Assembly (NCBI GenBank): GCA_913776045.1 | Contig: CAJYOI010000020.1 | Coordinates: 1-64,000 of the forward strand | Direction: 5' to 3' | DNA length: 64,000 bases | Source: an uncultured Sphingomonas sp. | GTDB taxonomy: Bacteria > Pseudomonadota > Alphaproteobacteria > Sphingomonadales > Sphingomonadaceae | Shown here: positions 26,416 to 41,796 of the stretch, in pieces | How the letters are laid out: each line of letters starts with the position of its first letter | How positions within the stretch are numbered: position 1 is the first letter of the stretch | Program-made: the position numbers and the translations under genes | The notes under the pieces: model-generated | Told to the model about the DNA's origin: nothing | Database searches by the model: none | Seen by the model: only the letters and a program-made list of their open reading frames with translations

Positions 26416-29400
26416 TCAATCTTCCTGGTTCAGATACTCGCCGGCATCCGCATCGGTGCCCGACCCGCTCGGCACGACCGCCGCGAGCGGATCGTCGCCG
26501 GTGCCGACTTCCTCGCGCGGCGACCGGGCAGCTTCCGCTGCACGCTCTTCCGCGGCCGAGTTCGGCACCATCGCCGCGGCCAGCGCCCGCTGCTGGGCGC
26601 GGAGCGCCGCATCGCGCGACGTTGCCGCCACGCGCAGGCGGTTCATGCCCGCACCGGTGCCCGCCGGGATCAGGCGGCCGACGATGACGTTTTCCTTCAG
26701 GCCGTTCAGCGAGTCGATCTTGCCCTGCACCGATGCTTCGGTGAGCACGCGAGTCGTCTCCTGGAACGACGCCGCCGAGATGAAGCTGCGGGTCTGCAGC
26801 GACGCCTTGGTGATGCCGAGCAGGATAGGCTTGCCCTGCGCCCGCGCCTGATTCTTGGTCAGCTTCGCGTTCGCTTCGTCCATCTCGTCACGATCGACCT
26901 GTTCGCCCGCCAGCAGCGTGGTGTCGCCGCCATCGGTGATCTCGACCTTCTGCAGCATCTGGCGAACGATCACCTCGATGTGCTTGTCGTTGATCTTCAC
27001 GCCCTGGAGTCGGTAAACTTCCTGGATTTCACTGACCAGATATTCGGCCAGCGGCTCGATGCCGAGCACTTCCAGAATGTCGTGCGGATCGGGCGAACCG
27101 CCGATCAGGTTGTCGCCACGCTTGACGTAGTCACCTTCCTGAACGTCGATCACCTTCGACTTGGGGATGAGGTATTCGACCACATCGCCGCCGTCCTCCG
27201 GCATGATCCCGATCTTGCGCTTCGCCTTGTAATCCTTGCCGAACACGACACGACCAGAGACCTTCGCGATGATCGCGTTTTCCTTGGGCTTGCGTGCTTC
27301 GAACAGCTCGGCGACGCGCGGCAGACCGCCGGTGATGTCGCGGGTCTTGGCGGACTCGCGAGCGACACGCGCCAGAACGTCACCGGCCTGGACGGTCGCA
27401 TTGTCCTCGACCGACAGCACCGCACCCGGCGCCAACATGTAGCGCGAACCTTCGCCTTCGCCGTCACCTGTCAGGGTCAGGCGGGGACGCAGGTCTTCCT
27501 TGGTCTTCGACGTGGCGCGATATTCGATCACGACGCGCTGGGCGATGCCCGTCGCCTCGTCGACCTGTTCGGTCAGCGTCTTGTTCTCGATGAGGTCCTG
27601 GAACTTCACGACGCCGCCGGTTTCCGTGATTACCGGCATGGTGAACGGATCCCATTCGGCCATGCGGTCGCCCTTCGAGACGATGTGACCGTCATCGAAC
27701 AGGACGTACGCACCGTAGGGCACGCGGTCGACCGAGAGTTCGCGGCCGTCCATGTCCTTGATGACGATCTCGCCCGAACGGCTGAGCACCACGCGACGAC
27801 CACGCTGGTCGACGATGACGCGCAGGTCGCGGAACTCGACCGTACCGTCGGCATGCGATTCCAGGTTCGACGTTTCGTTCAGCTGCGCCGCACCACCGAT
27901 GTGGAAGGTACGCATGGTCAGCTGCGTGCCCGGCTCACCGATCGACTGCGCCGCGATGACGCCGACGGCTTCGCCGATGTTCACCGGCGTGCCGCGGGCG
28001 AGGTCACGGCCGTAGCACTTGCCGCAAACGCCGACCTTGGCTTCGCAGACCAGCGGGCTGCGGATCTTCATGCCCTGGACGCCCAGTGCTTCGATCTGCG
28101 CGACCATCGGCTCGTCGAGCAGCGTGCCCGCCGGGATGACGACCTTGCCGTCCTTGTCGACCACGTCCTCGCCGGTCGTGCGGCCAAGAATACGCTCGCC
28201 GAGCGACGCGATGGTGCTGCCGCCCTGAACGATCGCCTTCATCTCGAGCATGCGCTCGGTACCGCAATCCTCCTCCATGACGACGCAGTCCTGGCTGACG
28301 TCGACGAGGCGGCGGGTGAGGTAGCCCGAGTTCGCGGTCTTCAACGCGGTGTCCGCGAGGCCCTTGCGGGCGCCGTGGGTCGAGTTGAAGTATTCAAGGA
28401 CGGTCAGGCCTTCCTTGAAGTTCGAGATGATCGGCGTTTCGATGATCTCGCCCGACGGCTTGGCCATCAGGCCGCGCATGCCGGCCAGCTGCTTGATCTG
28501 GGCCTGCGAACCACGCGCACCCGAGTGGGCCATCATGTAGATCGAGTTGATCGGCTTTTCACGGCCGGTCGCCTCGTCGCGCTTCACCGCCTTGATCTCG
28601 TCCATCATGGCCGCGGCCACCTGGTCGCCGCAGCGGCTCCAGGCGTCGATGACCTTGTTGTACTTCTCCTGCTGCGTGATCAGGCCGTCCTGGTACTGCT
28701 GCTCGAAGTCCTTCACGAGCGCCTTGGTCTCGTCGACCATGCCGGTCTTGGCGTCCGGAATGATCATGTCGTCCTTGCCGAACGAGATGCCGGCGCGGAA
28801 CGCGTGACGGAAGCCCAGCGCCATGATGGCGTCGGCGAACAGCACCGTCTCCTTCTGACCGGTGTGACGATACACTTCGTCGATAACGTCGGTGACGTCC
28901 TTCTTGGTCAGCAGGCGGTTGACGGTTTCGAAGGGCACCTTGTGGCTCTTCGGCAGCGTCTCGCCCAGCAGCATGCGGCCCGGGGTCGTCTCGAAGCGGA
29001 CCATGCGCTCGACGCCATTCTCGTCGACCTGCGGAACGCGGCTGACGATCTTGGTGTGCAGCGTGACGGCACCGGCATGGAGCGCCTGGTGGACTTCGGT
29101 CATGTCGCTGAGCAGCATGCCTTCGCCCGGCTCGCCGGTCTTTTCCATCGACAGGTAATAGAGACCCAGCACCATGTCCTGCGACGGCACGATGATTGGC
29201 TTGCCGTTGGCAGGCGACAGGATGTTGTTGGTCGACATCATCAGCACGCGCGCTTCCAGCTGGGCTTCCAGCGAGAGCGGAACGTGGACGGCCATCTGGT
29301 CACCGTCGAAGTCGGCGTTGAACGCCGAGCAGACGAGCGGGTGGAGCTGGATCGCCTTGCCCTCGATCAGGACCGGCTCGAACGCCTGGATGCCCAAGCG

Positions 29401-30693
29401 GTGGAGCGTCGGCGCGCGGTTCAGCAGAACCGGGTGCTCGCGGATTACCTCGTCGAGGATGTCCCAGACTTCCTTGCGCTCCTTTTCGACCCACTTCTTC
29501 GCCTGCTTCAGGGTCATCGACAGACCCTTGGCGTCGAGGCGCGCGTAGATGAACGGCTTGAACAGCTCGAGCGCCATCTTCTTCGGCAGGCCGCACTGGT
29601 GCAGCTTCAGTTCCGGACCGGTCACGATGACCGAACGGCCCGAATAATCGACGCGCTTACCGAGCAGGTTCTGACGGAAGCGGCCCTGCTTGCCCTTCAG
29701 CATGTCGGACAGCGACTTCAGCGGACGCTTGTTGGCGCCCGTGATCGTGCGACCGCGACGGCCGTTGTCGAACAGTGCGTCGACCGCTTCCTGCAGCATG
29801 CGCTTTTCGTTGCGGACGATGATGTCCGGCGCACGCAGCTCCATCAGGCGCTTCAGGCGGTTGTTGCGGTTGATGACGCGGCGATACAGGTCGTTGAGGT
29901 CCGACGTCGCAAAGCGGCCGCCGTCCAGCGGAACGAGCGGGCGCAGTTCGGGCGGGATGACCGGAACGACGTCCAGGATCATCCATTCCGGACGGTTGCC
30001 CGATTCCAGGAAGCTTTCGACGACCTTCAGGCGCTTGATGATCTTCTTGGGCTTCAGCTCCGACTTGGTTGTCGCCAGCTCTTCCAGCAGGTCACGCTTC
30101 TCGCCCTCGAGGTCGAGGTCCATGAGCATGATCTTGACCGCTTCGGCGCCGATGCCGGCACTGAACGCGTCTTCGCCATATTCATCCTGTGCCTCGAGCA
30201 GCTCGTCCTCGGTCAGCAGCTGGAACTTCTCGAGCGGCGTGAGACCAGGTTCGGTGACGATGTAGCTCTCGAAATACAGTACGCGCTCGAGCTGCTTCAG
30301 CTGCATGTCGAGCAGCAGGCCGATGCGCGACGGCAGCGACTTCAGGAACCAGATGTGCGCGACGGGAGCGGCGAGCTCGATGTGGCCCATGCGCTCGCGG
30401 CGGACCTTCGACACGGTGACTTCGACACCGCACTTTTCGCAGACGATGCCCTTGTACTTCATGCGCTTGTACTTGCCGCACAGGCATTCGTAGTCCTTGA
30501 TCGGACCGAAGATACGCGCGCAGAACAGGCCGTCACGTTCTGGCTTGAACGTGCGATAGTTGATCGTCTCGGGCTTCTTGATCTCGCCGAACGACCACGA
30601 CCGGATACGGTCGGGCGATGCGATGCCGATCTGGATCTGGTCGAAGGTTTCCGGCTTCGCGAGCGGATTGGCGAAATTGGTCAGTTCGTTCAT
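26416..30693 (-). CDS. rpoC: DNA-directed RNA polymerase beta' subunit
   Basis: The 1425-residue beta' subunit shows the N-terminal zinc ribbon ([22 protein letters not shown]), the active-site loop [16 protein letters not shown] carrying the three magnesium-binding aspartates near residue 460, and the second zinc site ([19 protein letters not shown]). The length fits alphaproteobacterial RpoC. The start ATG 30693 is preceded by AAGGAG. It lies 46 bases downstream of rpoB, across a strong GC hairpin, and is followed by a rho-independent terminator. Confidence 0.99.
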   Translation of the reverse strand: MNELTNFANPLAKPETFDQIQIGIASPDRIRSWSFGEIKKPETINYRTFKPERDGLFCARIFGPIKDYECLCGKYKRMKYKGIVCEKCGVEVTVSKVRRERMGHIELAAPVAHIWFLKSLPSRIGLLLDMQLKQLERVLYFESYIVTEPGLTPLEKFQLLTEDELLEAQDEYGEDAFSAGIGAEAVKIMLMDLDLEGEKRDLLEELATTKSELKPKKIIKRLKVVESFLESGNRPEWMILDVVPVIPPELRPLVPLDGGRFATSDLNDLYRRVINRNNRLKRLMELRAPDIIVRNEKRMLQEAVDALFDNGRRGRTITGANKRPLKSLSDMLKGKQGRFRQNLLGKRVDYSGRSVIVTGPELKLHQCGLPKKMALELFKPFIYARLDAKGLSMTLKQAKKWVEKERKEVWDILDEVIREHPVLLNRAPTLHRLGIQAFEPVLIEGKAIQLHPLVCSAFNADFDGDQMAVHVPLSLEAQLEARVLMMSTNNILSPANGKPIIVPSQDMVLGLYYLSMEKTGEPGEGMLLSDMTEVHQALHAGAVTLHTKIVSRVPQVDENGVERMVRFETTPGRMLLGETLPKSHKVPFETVNRLLTKKDVTDVIDEVYRHTGQKETVLFADAIMALGFRHAFRAGISFGKDDMIIPDAKTGMVDETKALVKDFEQQYQDGLITQQEKYNKVIDAWSRCGDQVAAAMMDEIKAVKRDEATGREKPINSIYMMAHSGARGSQAQIKQLAGMRGLMAKPSGEIIETPIISNFKEGLTVLEYFNSTHGARKGLADTALKTANSGYLTRRLVDVSQDCVVMEEDCGTERMLEMKAIVQGGSTIASLGERILGRTTGEDVVDKDGKVVIPAGTLLDEPMVAQIEALGVQGMKIRSPLVCEAKVGVCGKCYGRDLARGTPVNIGEAVGVIAAQSIGEPGTQLTMRTFHIGGAAQLNETSNLESHADGTVEFRDLRVIVDQRGRRVVLSRSGEIVIKDMDGRELSVDRVPYGAYVLFDDGHIVSKGDRMAEWDPFTMPVITETGGVVKFQDLIENKTLTEQVDEATGIAQRVVIEYRATSKTKEDLRPRLTLTGDGEGEGSRYMLAPGAVLSVEDNATVQAGDVLARVARESAKTRDITGGLPRVAELFEARKPKENAIIAKVSGRVVFGKDYKAKRKIGIMPEDGGDVVEYLIPKSKVIDVQEGDYVKRGDNLIGGSPDPHDILEVLGIEPLAEYLVSEIQEVYRLQGVKINDKHIEVIVRQMLQKVEITDGGDTTLLAGEQVDRDEMDEANAKLTKNQARAQGKPILLGITKASLQTRSFISAASFQETTRVLTEASVQGKIDSLNGLKENVIVGRLIPAGTGAGMNRLRVAATSRDAALRAQQRALAAAMVPNSAAEERAAEAARSPREEVGTGDDPLAAVVPSGSGTDADAGEYLNQED

Positions 30694-30704
30694 CGTGAAC
30701 TCCT

Positions 30705-30732
30705 TAGCCCCTCCCCTGAAGGGGAGGGGCTA
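30705..30732. repeat. 13-bp perfect hairpin between rpoB and rpoC
   Basis: TAGCCCCTCCCCT-GA-AGGGGAGGGGCTA forms a perfect 13-bp stem with a two-base centre. It fills most of the 46-base gap between rpoB and rpoC and ends just upstream of the rpoC ribosome binding site. No T-run follows, so it is not a standard terminator. It could be a REP remnant or an RNA processing or pausing element. Confidence 0.75.
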
Positions 30733-30739
30733 GGCCAGC

Positions 30740-34897
<4,158 letters not shown>

Positions 34898-35104
34898 GTC
34901 TTTTGCTTTGCCTCGTCAGCCGTCAATTGCCCCGGATGAAGACCCGCGGGGCGCGGACGCAGCAAAGGACGCATAAAGGCCGCTCGACATCCTCATCGGA
35001 AAATCGGCAGCCCCAAAGCGTCCTCTGTCAGAACCAGCCAGTTTCCATTCGTACGATGCACTGCGCGACGGCGCACCATGTCCCGAAACTGTGGTAGGAC
35101 GCCG

Positions 35105-35133
35105 CATATAGGCGGAGTGTCAAAGATAGTCAA
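35105..35133 (-). promoter_or_regulatory. Predicted promoter of rpoBC
   Basis: On the minus strand, TTGACT (35133-35128) and TATATG (35110-35105) are separated by exactly 17 bases. Transcription would begin near 35098, giving a leader of about 200 bases before rpoB. This lies in the 348-base gap (34898-35245) between rpoB and the divergent membrane protein gene; I see no other gene in that gap. Confidence 0.6.
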
Positions 35134-35245
35134 ACCACTCGTGAAACACGCAAATTATACGGTTCGCCGATATTTCGGAGCGTGTCGTCGCGAAAACGGG
35201 CCGTTTCGGGGCCAAAAACGTCGGGCGGGTCATTGAGCCTGCGAT

Positions 35246-36562
35246 ATGAAACAGCATCGCACCCCCGCTCGCCACGCGGCCTGGCTGTTCCTTGCAGCCC
35301 CCGCGTTCCTTGCGATCCCCGCCCATGGGCAGGACGCGACCACCCAGGAGGTTACCCCGCCGCCGCCGGTCGTCCGCACCGTGCCGCAGGCGCAGACGCC
35401 GGCCGGGGCCGATACAGCGACGACCACCGCCACGATGCCTGCCCGGACGGCCGCCCCCTCGAGCGTGCGTGGCGCCGATCCGAACTCGACCACTCCGGTC
35501 GCCCCGGGCGCGGCGGACGTGGTGGATGACGCCCGCATCGCCGCCCGGAACGAACGCCGCGCCGAGGTGCGCCGTCCGGCACCCCGCGCCGCGACGGTCG
35601 CGCGCACCGTCGCGTCGGCGGCTGCGGCGCCGGCAGCTACGGCGGCTCCAGCGGCAACGCTGCCGGCAACTCCGGCGGAGGCTACGACGACGCCGGCGGC
35701 CCGGCCCGCAACTCCAGCCGCGACGACGACCCAAACCAATGCGAGCGAAACCAGCAACGACAGCGGAGCGCCGCTCTGGCCGCTTGCCGTGATCGCTGCG
35801 CTGATCGTCGCGGTCGGTGCCTTCTTCTTGATGCGCCGCCGAAAGGCCGACGCCTATCAGGAGGAAGAGAGCTATTACGAAGAACCCGCGACGACCGTCG
35901 TCGAGGAGCCGGCACCTGTAGCTTCTTCGCCGATGGCTGCCGTCGCGCCGGTCGCTGCCGCCGTCGCGATGCCCCCTGCGCACGACGAACCGGTCTCCGC
36001 CGGCCTTTCGGAGGACGCGACCGTCACCGATGCGCCCGCAGAGGATGTCGCCGCACTGACCGAAGGAGCGCCGGCGGTAGGCGATCGCCCATGGCTGGAA
36101 CTCGCTATGCGCCCAGTTCGCGCCGGCACCAGCGCCGACGAGGCGATGGTCGAAATCGAACTGACCGTCGCCAACTCGGGCACGGTCAAGGCCGAGGACG
36201 TCCGCGTCTCGACGTTCATGTTGACCGACACGCATGCCAGCGAGATGGAAAATATGCTGGTCGATGCACCGGCCGATGCCACCATCGACCCGGTCACGAT
36301 CGAACCGGGCGAAGGCACCCGCATCGACGCGACGCTGGCCGCGCTGAAGTCCGACCTGGGCGAGGGCGGTCGCTTCACCCCCGTGGTCGTCGCCGACGCC
36401 CGCTATCGCCTGCCCGACGGCAGCGAGGGGCGGACCTCGGCGTCGTTCGTGGTCGGCGTGTCCGACGACGAAGGCGGCACGCTGATCCCGATCGACCTCA
36501 GCGACCGCGTGATGCGTGACGACGTCGAGGCCCGCCTGCACGGCGAACCGGAACACGCCTGA
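35246..36562 (+). CDS. Single-pass membrane protein with Pro/Ala/Thr linker, paralogue A
   Basis: This 438-residue protein is of unknown function. Visible parts are a signal peptide (AAWLFLAAPAFLAIPAHGQ), then the motif PPPPVVRTVPQAQTP, then about 110 residues of A/T/P-rich linker. A transmembrane helix (PLWPLAVIAALIVAVGAFFLM) with stop-transfer RRRK is near residue 195, and an acidic stretch follows. The C-terminal domain (RPWLELAMRPVRAG onwards) is beta-rich, with ELTVANSGTVKAEDVRV like CARDB/Ig-type folds. Signal peptide plus central helix places the linker outside and the folded domain in the cytoplasm. A paralogue lies at 40557-41735. It is divergent from rpoB. Confidence 0.75.
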   Translation: MKQHRTPARHAAWLFLAAPAFLAIPAHGQDATTQEVTPPPPVVRTVPQAQTPAGADTATTTATMPARTAAPSSVRGADPNSTTPVAPGAADVVDDARIAARNERRAEVRRPAPRAATVARTVASAAAAPAATAAPAATLPATPAEATTTPAARPATPAATTTQTNASETSNDSGAPLWPLAVIAALIVAVGAFFLMRRRKADAYQEEESYYEEPATTVVEEPAPVASSPMAAVAPVAAAVAMPPAHDEPVSAGLSEDATVTDAPAEDVAALTEGAPAVGDRPWLELAMRPVRAGTSADEAMVEIELTVANSGTVKAEDVRVSTFMLTDTHASEMENMLVDAPADATIDPVTIEPGEGTRIDATLAALKSDLGEGGRFTPVVVADARYRLPDGSEGRTSASFVVGVSDDEGGTLIPIDLSDRVMRDDVEARLHGEPEHA

Positions 36563-36732
36563 CCGATACGACAGGCGGACGTCGAACCCGTCCTCATGAT
36601 GGTTGGGGCGGGCTTTTCCTATTCCCGACACGCCTCTCGTGCCGCCGGCAGCGCAACTCATGCCACCCCCCATTGCCGCCGCCCCCGGACGCGGCCTAGC
36701 GTGCGGCCATTCTCTCGCTCGGAGCGCGTCCC

Positions 36733-38661
36733 ATGAAAAAGCTGATCCTCCTCGCCGCCACTGCCGTCGTCGCGCTCACGCCGCTTGCGGCACAGCAGCA
36801 GGCCGCGCCCGCCGGCGACATTCCGGCGAAGTACGAAGTCCCCAAGACCGACTATGACTACGACAAGCGCGTCGTCATGGTGCCGATGCGCGACGGGACG
36901 AAGCTCTACACCGTCATCGTCGTGCCGAAGGGGGCGAAGAATGCACCGATCGTGCTGACGCGCACGCCGTACAATGCCGCGGGGCGCGCCAACCGGATGG
37001 ACAGCCCGAAGATGCTGTCGGCGCTGCCGCTGGCGGACGAGATCTTCGTGAAGGACGGCTATATCCGCGTTTATCAGGACATTCGCGGCAAATACGGGTC
37101 GGAGGGCGATTACGTCGTGACCCGTCCGGTCATCGGTCCGCTCAACCCGACCAAGGTCGATCACGTCACCGACGCCTACGACACGATCGACTGGCTGGTG
37201 AACAAGGCCAATCTGCCTGAAAGCAACGGGCGTGTCGGCATGATCGGGTCGTCGTACGAAGGCTTCACGGTCGTCATGGCGCTGCTGAACCCGCACCCGG
37301 CGCTGAGGGTCGCCGCGCCCGAAAGCCCGATGATCGACGGCTGGATGGGCGACGACTGGTTCCACTACGGAGCGTTCCGCCTGGCGAACATCGCCTGGCT
37401 CGGGGGGCAGACCGGCTTCAAGGGCGCGGGCAAGGCGCCGCCGACCGGCGGCTATGACGATTACGAGAATTTCCGCCACGGTTCGGCCGGCGACTGGGCG
37501 AAGAAGGCGGGCTACGACCTGCTTCCCTATTGGCAGCGGATGCAGGCGCACCCGGCTTACGACGCTTTCTGGCAGGGGCAGGCGCTCGACAAGCTGGTCG
37601 CGGCCAACCCGTCAAACGTCCCCACACTCTGGGAACAGGGGCTGTGGGACCAGGAGGACATGTACGGCGCGATCACGACGTGGGAGGCGCTGAAGGCGAA
37701 GGGCAAGATGGGGAACAACTTCCTCGTCATGGGCCCCTGGCGGCACAGCCAGGTCAACCGCGACGGGCGTAGCCTGGGGCCGTTCCAGTGGGACGGCGAT
37801 ACCGCCCAGCAGTTCCGCGAGGATATGGTCCTGCCGCTGTTCAACCAGTATCTGAAGGACGGGCCGCCCGCGAACCTGCCGCAGGTCTCGATCTACAATA
37901 CCGGCGAGAACCATTGGGACCGGCTGAGCAACTGGCCGCTGGCGTGCGAAGCCGGCTGCGCGGCGCCCTTGAAGCCGATCTACCTCCAGGCCGGTGGCAA
38001 GCTCGGCTGGGACAAGGGTGGGGCAGGGGGCGACGCCTATGTCTCCGACCCCGCCAAGCCCGTCCCGCACCTGCCGCGCCCGGTCAATTTCGGCGATGGC
38101 CGCTGGGGTGACTGGCTGGTCAGCGACCAGCGCGGCGTCGACGGGCGCCCCGACGTCATGACCTACCAGACCGACGTCCTGACCGCCCCCGTCCGCGTAT
38201 CCGGCGCGCCGTTCGCCGAAATCTTCGCCAAGACCACCGGGACCGACGGCGACTTCGTCGTGAAGGTGATCGACGTGCTGCCGGAAGAGAACGCCACCGA
38301 CGCGAAGATGGGCGGCTATCAGCTCGCGATTTCGCAGGACATCTTCCGCGGCCGCTACCGCGACAGTTTCGAAAAGCCGACCGCGATTCCGGCAGGCAAG
38401 GTCCAGAAATATCGCTTCCGCCTGCCGACGGTGAACCACGTCTTCCAGCCCGGCCATCGCATCATGGTACAGGTCCAGTCGAGCCAGTTCCCGCTCTACG
38501 ATCGCAACCCGCAGACGTTCGTGCCGAACATCTTCCTTGCCAAGCCGGAGGACTACAAGGCGGCGACCGTGACGCTGCAGCGCGGTGGAGCGGATGCGAG
38601 TGCGGTGTGGCTGCCGGTGGTGGCGGTCGATCAGTCGGCGGTGACGGCGCCGGCGAAGTAA
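36733..38661 (+). CDS. Alpha-amino-acid ester hydrolase (CocE/NonD, S15-like)
   Basis: This 642-residue exported hydrolase (leader MKKLILLAATAVVALTPLAA) closely follows the Xanthomonas alpha-amino-acid ester hydrolase as I recall it, for example RGKYGSEGDYV, GSSYEGFTVVMAL and MGPWRHSQVN. The triad is Ser174 (GSSYEG), Asp306 (GLWDQED) and His338 (WRHSQ), almost the positions of the Xanthomonas enzyme. Acidic residues in ESPMIDGWMGDDWF fit the carboxylate cluster that binds the substrate amino group. The family hydrolyses alpha-amino-acid esters and can acylate beta-lactam nuclei; the natural substrate is unknown. An ATG with a nearby weak AG-rich site begins the gene. Confidence 0.9.
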   Translation: MKKLILLAATAVVALTPLAAQQQAAPAGDIPAKYEVPKTDYDYDKRVVMVPMRDGTKLYTVIVVPKGAKNAPIVLTRTPYNAAGRANRMDSPKMLSALPLADEIFVKDGYIRVYQDIRGKYGSEGDYVVTRPVIGPLNPTKVDHVTDAYDTIDWLVNKANLPESNGRVGMIGSSYEGFTVVMALLNPHPALRVAAPESPMIDGWMGDDWFHYGAFRLANIAWLGGQTGFKGAGKAPPTGGYDDYENFRHGSAGDWAKKAGYDLLPYWQRMQAHPAYDAFWQGQALDKLVAANPSNVPTLWEQGLWDQEDMYGAITTWEALKAKGKMGNNFLVMGPWRHSQVNRDGRSLGPFQWDGDTAQQFREDMVLPLFNQYLKDGPPANLPQVSIYNTGENHWDRLSNWPLACEAGCAAPLKPIYLQAGGKLGWDKGGAGGDAYVSDPAKPVPHLPRPVNFGDGRWGDWLVSDQRGVDGRPDVMTYQTDVLTAPVRVSGAPFAEIFAKTTGTDGDFVVKVIDVLPEENATDAKMGGYQLAISQDIFRGRYRDSFEKPTAIPAGKVQKYRFRLPTVNHVFQPGHRIMVQVQSSQFPLYDRNPQTFVPNIFLAKPEDYKAATVTLQRGGADASAVWLPVVAVDQSAVTAPAK

Positions 38662-38672
38662 ATCGCGACCAC

Positions 38673-38710
38673 GGGAACGGCAGGGGTGGCGGATCGCCCC
38701 TGCCGTTCCC
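38673..38710 (+). terminator. Terminator-like hairpin after the ester hydrolase gene
   Basis: GGGAACGGCAGGGG and CCCCTGCCGTTCCC form a perfect 14-bp stem with a 10-base loop, 12 bases after the stop codon. The expected T-run is replaced by ATATA, so termination efficiency is uncertain. Confidence 0.55.
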
Positions 38711-38801
38711 ATATACTGGCCATCACCGGCTTGGTTTTCCCGTAGGCGCCGGTGACTGAGAGACGATCCGCGCTTTCGCTTACGCTGCGAAAGCTGTCAT
38801 C

Positions 38802-38975
38802 ATGGACCTCAACTATCTTCTGTCGCGCCATCAGATCTCGCTGATGCTCGCGCAATCGGCGACGACGACCGAGGCGCGGCATGCGCATCGCGGATTGGCG
38901 ACCGGTTATGCCGACGCGATCCAATCGGTGCGAACGATGCTCGGCGCGACGGGGCAGATGGTCGGGGCGCGTTGA
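38802..38975 (+). CDS. Small conserved hypothetical protein, 57 residues
   Basis: The product begins MDLNYLLSRHQISLMLAQSA and continues RHAHRGLATGYADAIQSVR. Short proteins with this MDLNYL-x-RH-x-(V/I)SL start and a helical body are familiar to me from sphingomonad genomes, with no known function. Two hairpins lie directly upstream: TCACCGGC/GCCGGTGA, and GCTTTCGC-7-GCGAAAGC next to the start. It is followed two bases later by a DUF2384-like gene, and the two probably form an operon. Confidence 0.6.
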   Translation: MDLNYLLSRHQISLMLAQSATTTEARHAHRGLATGYADAIQSVRTMLGATGQMVGAR

Positions 38976-38977
38976 GC

Positions 38978-39268
38978 ATGTCGGCCATCACTATCCTGCC
39001 GGCTTCCGGTGAATTGTCGCCGGCCCCAGTGAAGCGTTTCCGTCGCGCTTTTTCGGCGAGACGCGACACGCCGGAGGTGCTGGCGCGGCAGGCACAGGTA
39101 ACGCTGCTCGCCTTTCGCGCCCATGCGACGCGGACGGACGCGGTTGCGTTTCTCAACCTTGACCACGCCGAACTCGGCGGACGGCCGATTGATATCGGCG
39201 GTGCGGACGATGCGGGGTTCGCTCGGGTCGAAGCGGTGCTCGTGCGGGCGACCGTGGCGCGCGGCTGA
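38978..39268 (+). CDS. MbcA/ParS/Xre-type (DUF2384-like) antitoxin-domain protein
   Basis: The 96-residue product starts MSAITILPASGELSPAPVKR. Its central part is FRRAFSARRDTPEVLARQAQ, and the C-terminal part is AVAFLNLDHAELGGRPIDIG followed by GFARVEAVL. The pattern FLN-x(3)-LGGRP-x-D plus a terminal VE helix is that of the DUF2384 toxin-binding domain found in MbcA, ParS and Xre antitoxins. The usual partner, a RES-domain NAD-degrading toxin, is not adjacent. The only neighbour in the unit is the 57-residue protein. A TTG at 38972 is an alternative start. Confidence 0.6.
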   Translation: MSAITILPASGELSPAPVKRFRRAFSARRDTPEVLARQAQVTLLAFRAHATRTDAVAFLNLDHAELGGRPIDIGGADDAGFARVEAVLVRATVARG

Positions 39269-39312
39269 CCCGGCCATTGACCTCACGGCGGGATCGTCCG
39301 ACAGGCGCGGAC

Positions 39313-40554
<1,242 letters not shown>

Positions 40555-40556
40555 CG

Positions 40557-41735
40557 ATGCGTGCAGCCGCCGTTCAGCCTAGCGCCGCTAGCCGCGCCCG
40601 CGTGAAGACCGCGCTCCTCGCCACCACTCTGCTCGCGCTCGGCACGGTGCCGGCCGCCGCGCAGGACACGCCTCCCGTGCAGACGCTGCCGGGTGCCAAT
40701 AGCTATCAGCTGCCGCCAGGCAACAGCCAGGCCGTGCCGACACCGACACCGACACCGACGCCCGCGCCGACGATCGCTGCGCCGCCGCCGGTCGTGCGTA
40801 CGGTGCCTAGCCCGACGCCGACGCCCGTCGCCACCCGGACGCCGGCGGTTCGCGCCACGCCGGCGCCGCGCCCGACGCCGACGCCCGCCCCGCAGGCGAG
40901 CGGGACGCCGGCGCCCGCCGCGACGCCGTCACCGGCCGTCGCCGACACGCCAGTGCCGGTTCCCACACCCAGCGCTTCGGCCACGCCCGCCGTCGCCGAG
41001 ACGCCTGCGGTGGCACCGACGCCCGCACCGGCCGAGGGGCCGTCGATGTGGCTCTGGTGGCTGGCCGGGCTGGGGCTTGCCGGCATCGCCGCCTACGCGG
41101 TGCTTGCCCGGGCTCGGAAGCGGTCCGAGGCGACGGACGTCGTCTATGAACCTGTTGCCCCGCCCCCGGCCCCAGCGACGCCGGCACCCAAGCCGGCGAC
41201 GCCGGTCGCGCCGACCCGAACCGCGTCGCCACCTGTCGCGGCGCCGGCGCGTGCGCTCGCCTTCGACTTCCGCCCGCAGCGGCTGTGGACGCGTGGGCCG
41301 AACGCCTATCTCGCTTTCGAACTGCTGCTGACCAATGCGAGTACGGCGGCACTGTCTGGCATCCGCCCGGTCGTCACGCTGGCGAGTGCGGGGCCGGATA
41401 CCGCGACCGAACTCGCAGGCTTCGCGGCGCAGGTGCCGTCGCTGCCGGCGGCCGAGCCGTTCGACCTGCGCGCGGGCGAGACACGCAAGATCACCGGCGA
41501 GCTGACCTTGCCGGGTGATGCGATGCACGTCACGACGGTCGCCGAGCGCGAGATGATCGTACCGATCGCGATGGTCGGCGCGGCGTGGCGGGGCGGCCTG
41601 TCGGTCGCGTCGGCAGCCGAAGCGTTCGTCATTGGAGCGGGCGACCCCGGCTCGGCCAAGCTCGGTCCGGTATGGGTCGATCGGCCGGGCCAGATCTACG
41701 GCCGGCTGGACGCGCGACGCTTCACGCCGCGCTGA
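40557..41735 (+). CDS. Single-pass membrane protein with Pro/Thr linker, paralogue B
   Basis: This 392-residue relative of the protein at 35246-36562 has the same plan. It has a signal peptide (TALLATTLLALGTVPAAAQ), a PTPTPTPTPAPT repeat tract, the shared motif PPPVVRTVPSPTPTP and a long Pro/Ala/Thr linker. A membrane helix follows (MWLWWLAGLGLAGIAAYAVLA) with RARKR stop-transfer near residue 185. The beta-rich cytoplasmic domain (FDFRPQRLWTRGPNAYLAFELLL onwards) ends in KLGPVWVDRPGQIYGRLDAR. The C-terminal part aligns with paralogue A at F-x-V/I-G and L-x-P. Function unknown. It starts two bases after thrC, so is probably cotranscribed with it. Confidence 0.75.
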   Translation: MRAAAVQPSAASRARVKTALLATTLLALGTVPAAAQDTPPVQTLPGANSYQLPPGNSQAVPTPTPTPTPAPTIAAPPPVVRTVPSPTPTPVATRTPAVRATPAPRPTPTPAPQASGTPAPAATPSPAVADTPVPVPTPSASATPAVAETPAVAPTPAPAEGPSMWLWWLAGLGLAGIAAYAVLARARKRSEATDVVYEPVAPPPAPATPAPKPATPVAPTRTASPPVAAPARALAFDFRPQRLWTRGPNAYLAFELLLTNASTAALSGIRPVVTLASAGPDTATELAGFAAQVPSLPAAEPFDLRAGETRKITGELTLPGDAMHVTTVAEREMIVPIAMVGAAWRGGLSVASAAEAFVIGAGDPGSAKLGPVWVDRPGQIYGRLDARRFTPR

Positions 41736-41738
41736 CGG

Positions 41739-41779
41739 TTTACAAGCTCCCTCCTGCGTGTATTATTATGGCAATACAC
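41739..41779 (+). promoter_or_regulatory. Promoter with overlapping operator-like repeat for the serine hydrolase
   Basis: TTTACA (41739-41744) and TATTAT (41761-41766) are 16 bases apart. An inverted repeat, GTGTATT (41758-41764) and AATACAC (41773-41779) with 8 bases between, overlaps the -10 box. It is located just after the upstream gene's stop, so the hydrolase gene probably has its own regulated promoter. Confidence 0.55.
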
Positions 41780-41796
41780 ATCGCAGAGGGATATCG

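Noticed and set aside
35120-36673. A 517-codon minus-strand frame opposite paralogue A
   Set aside because: It is R/G rich low complexity without a plausible start. The plus-strand gene has a signal peptide, a membrane helix and a paralogue.
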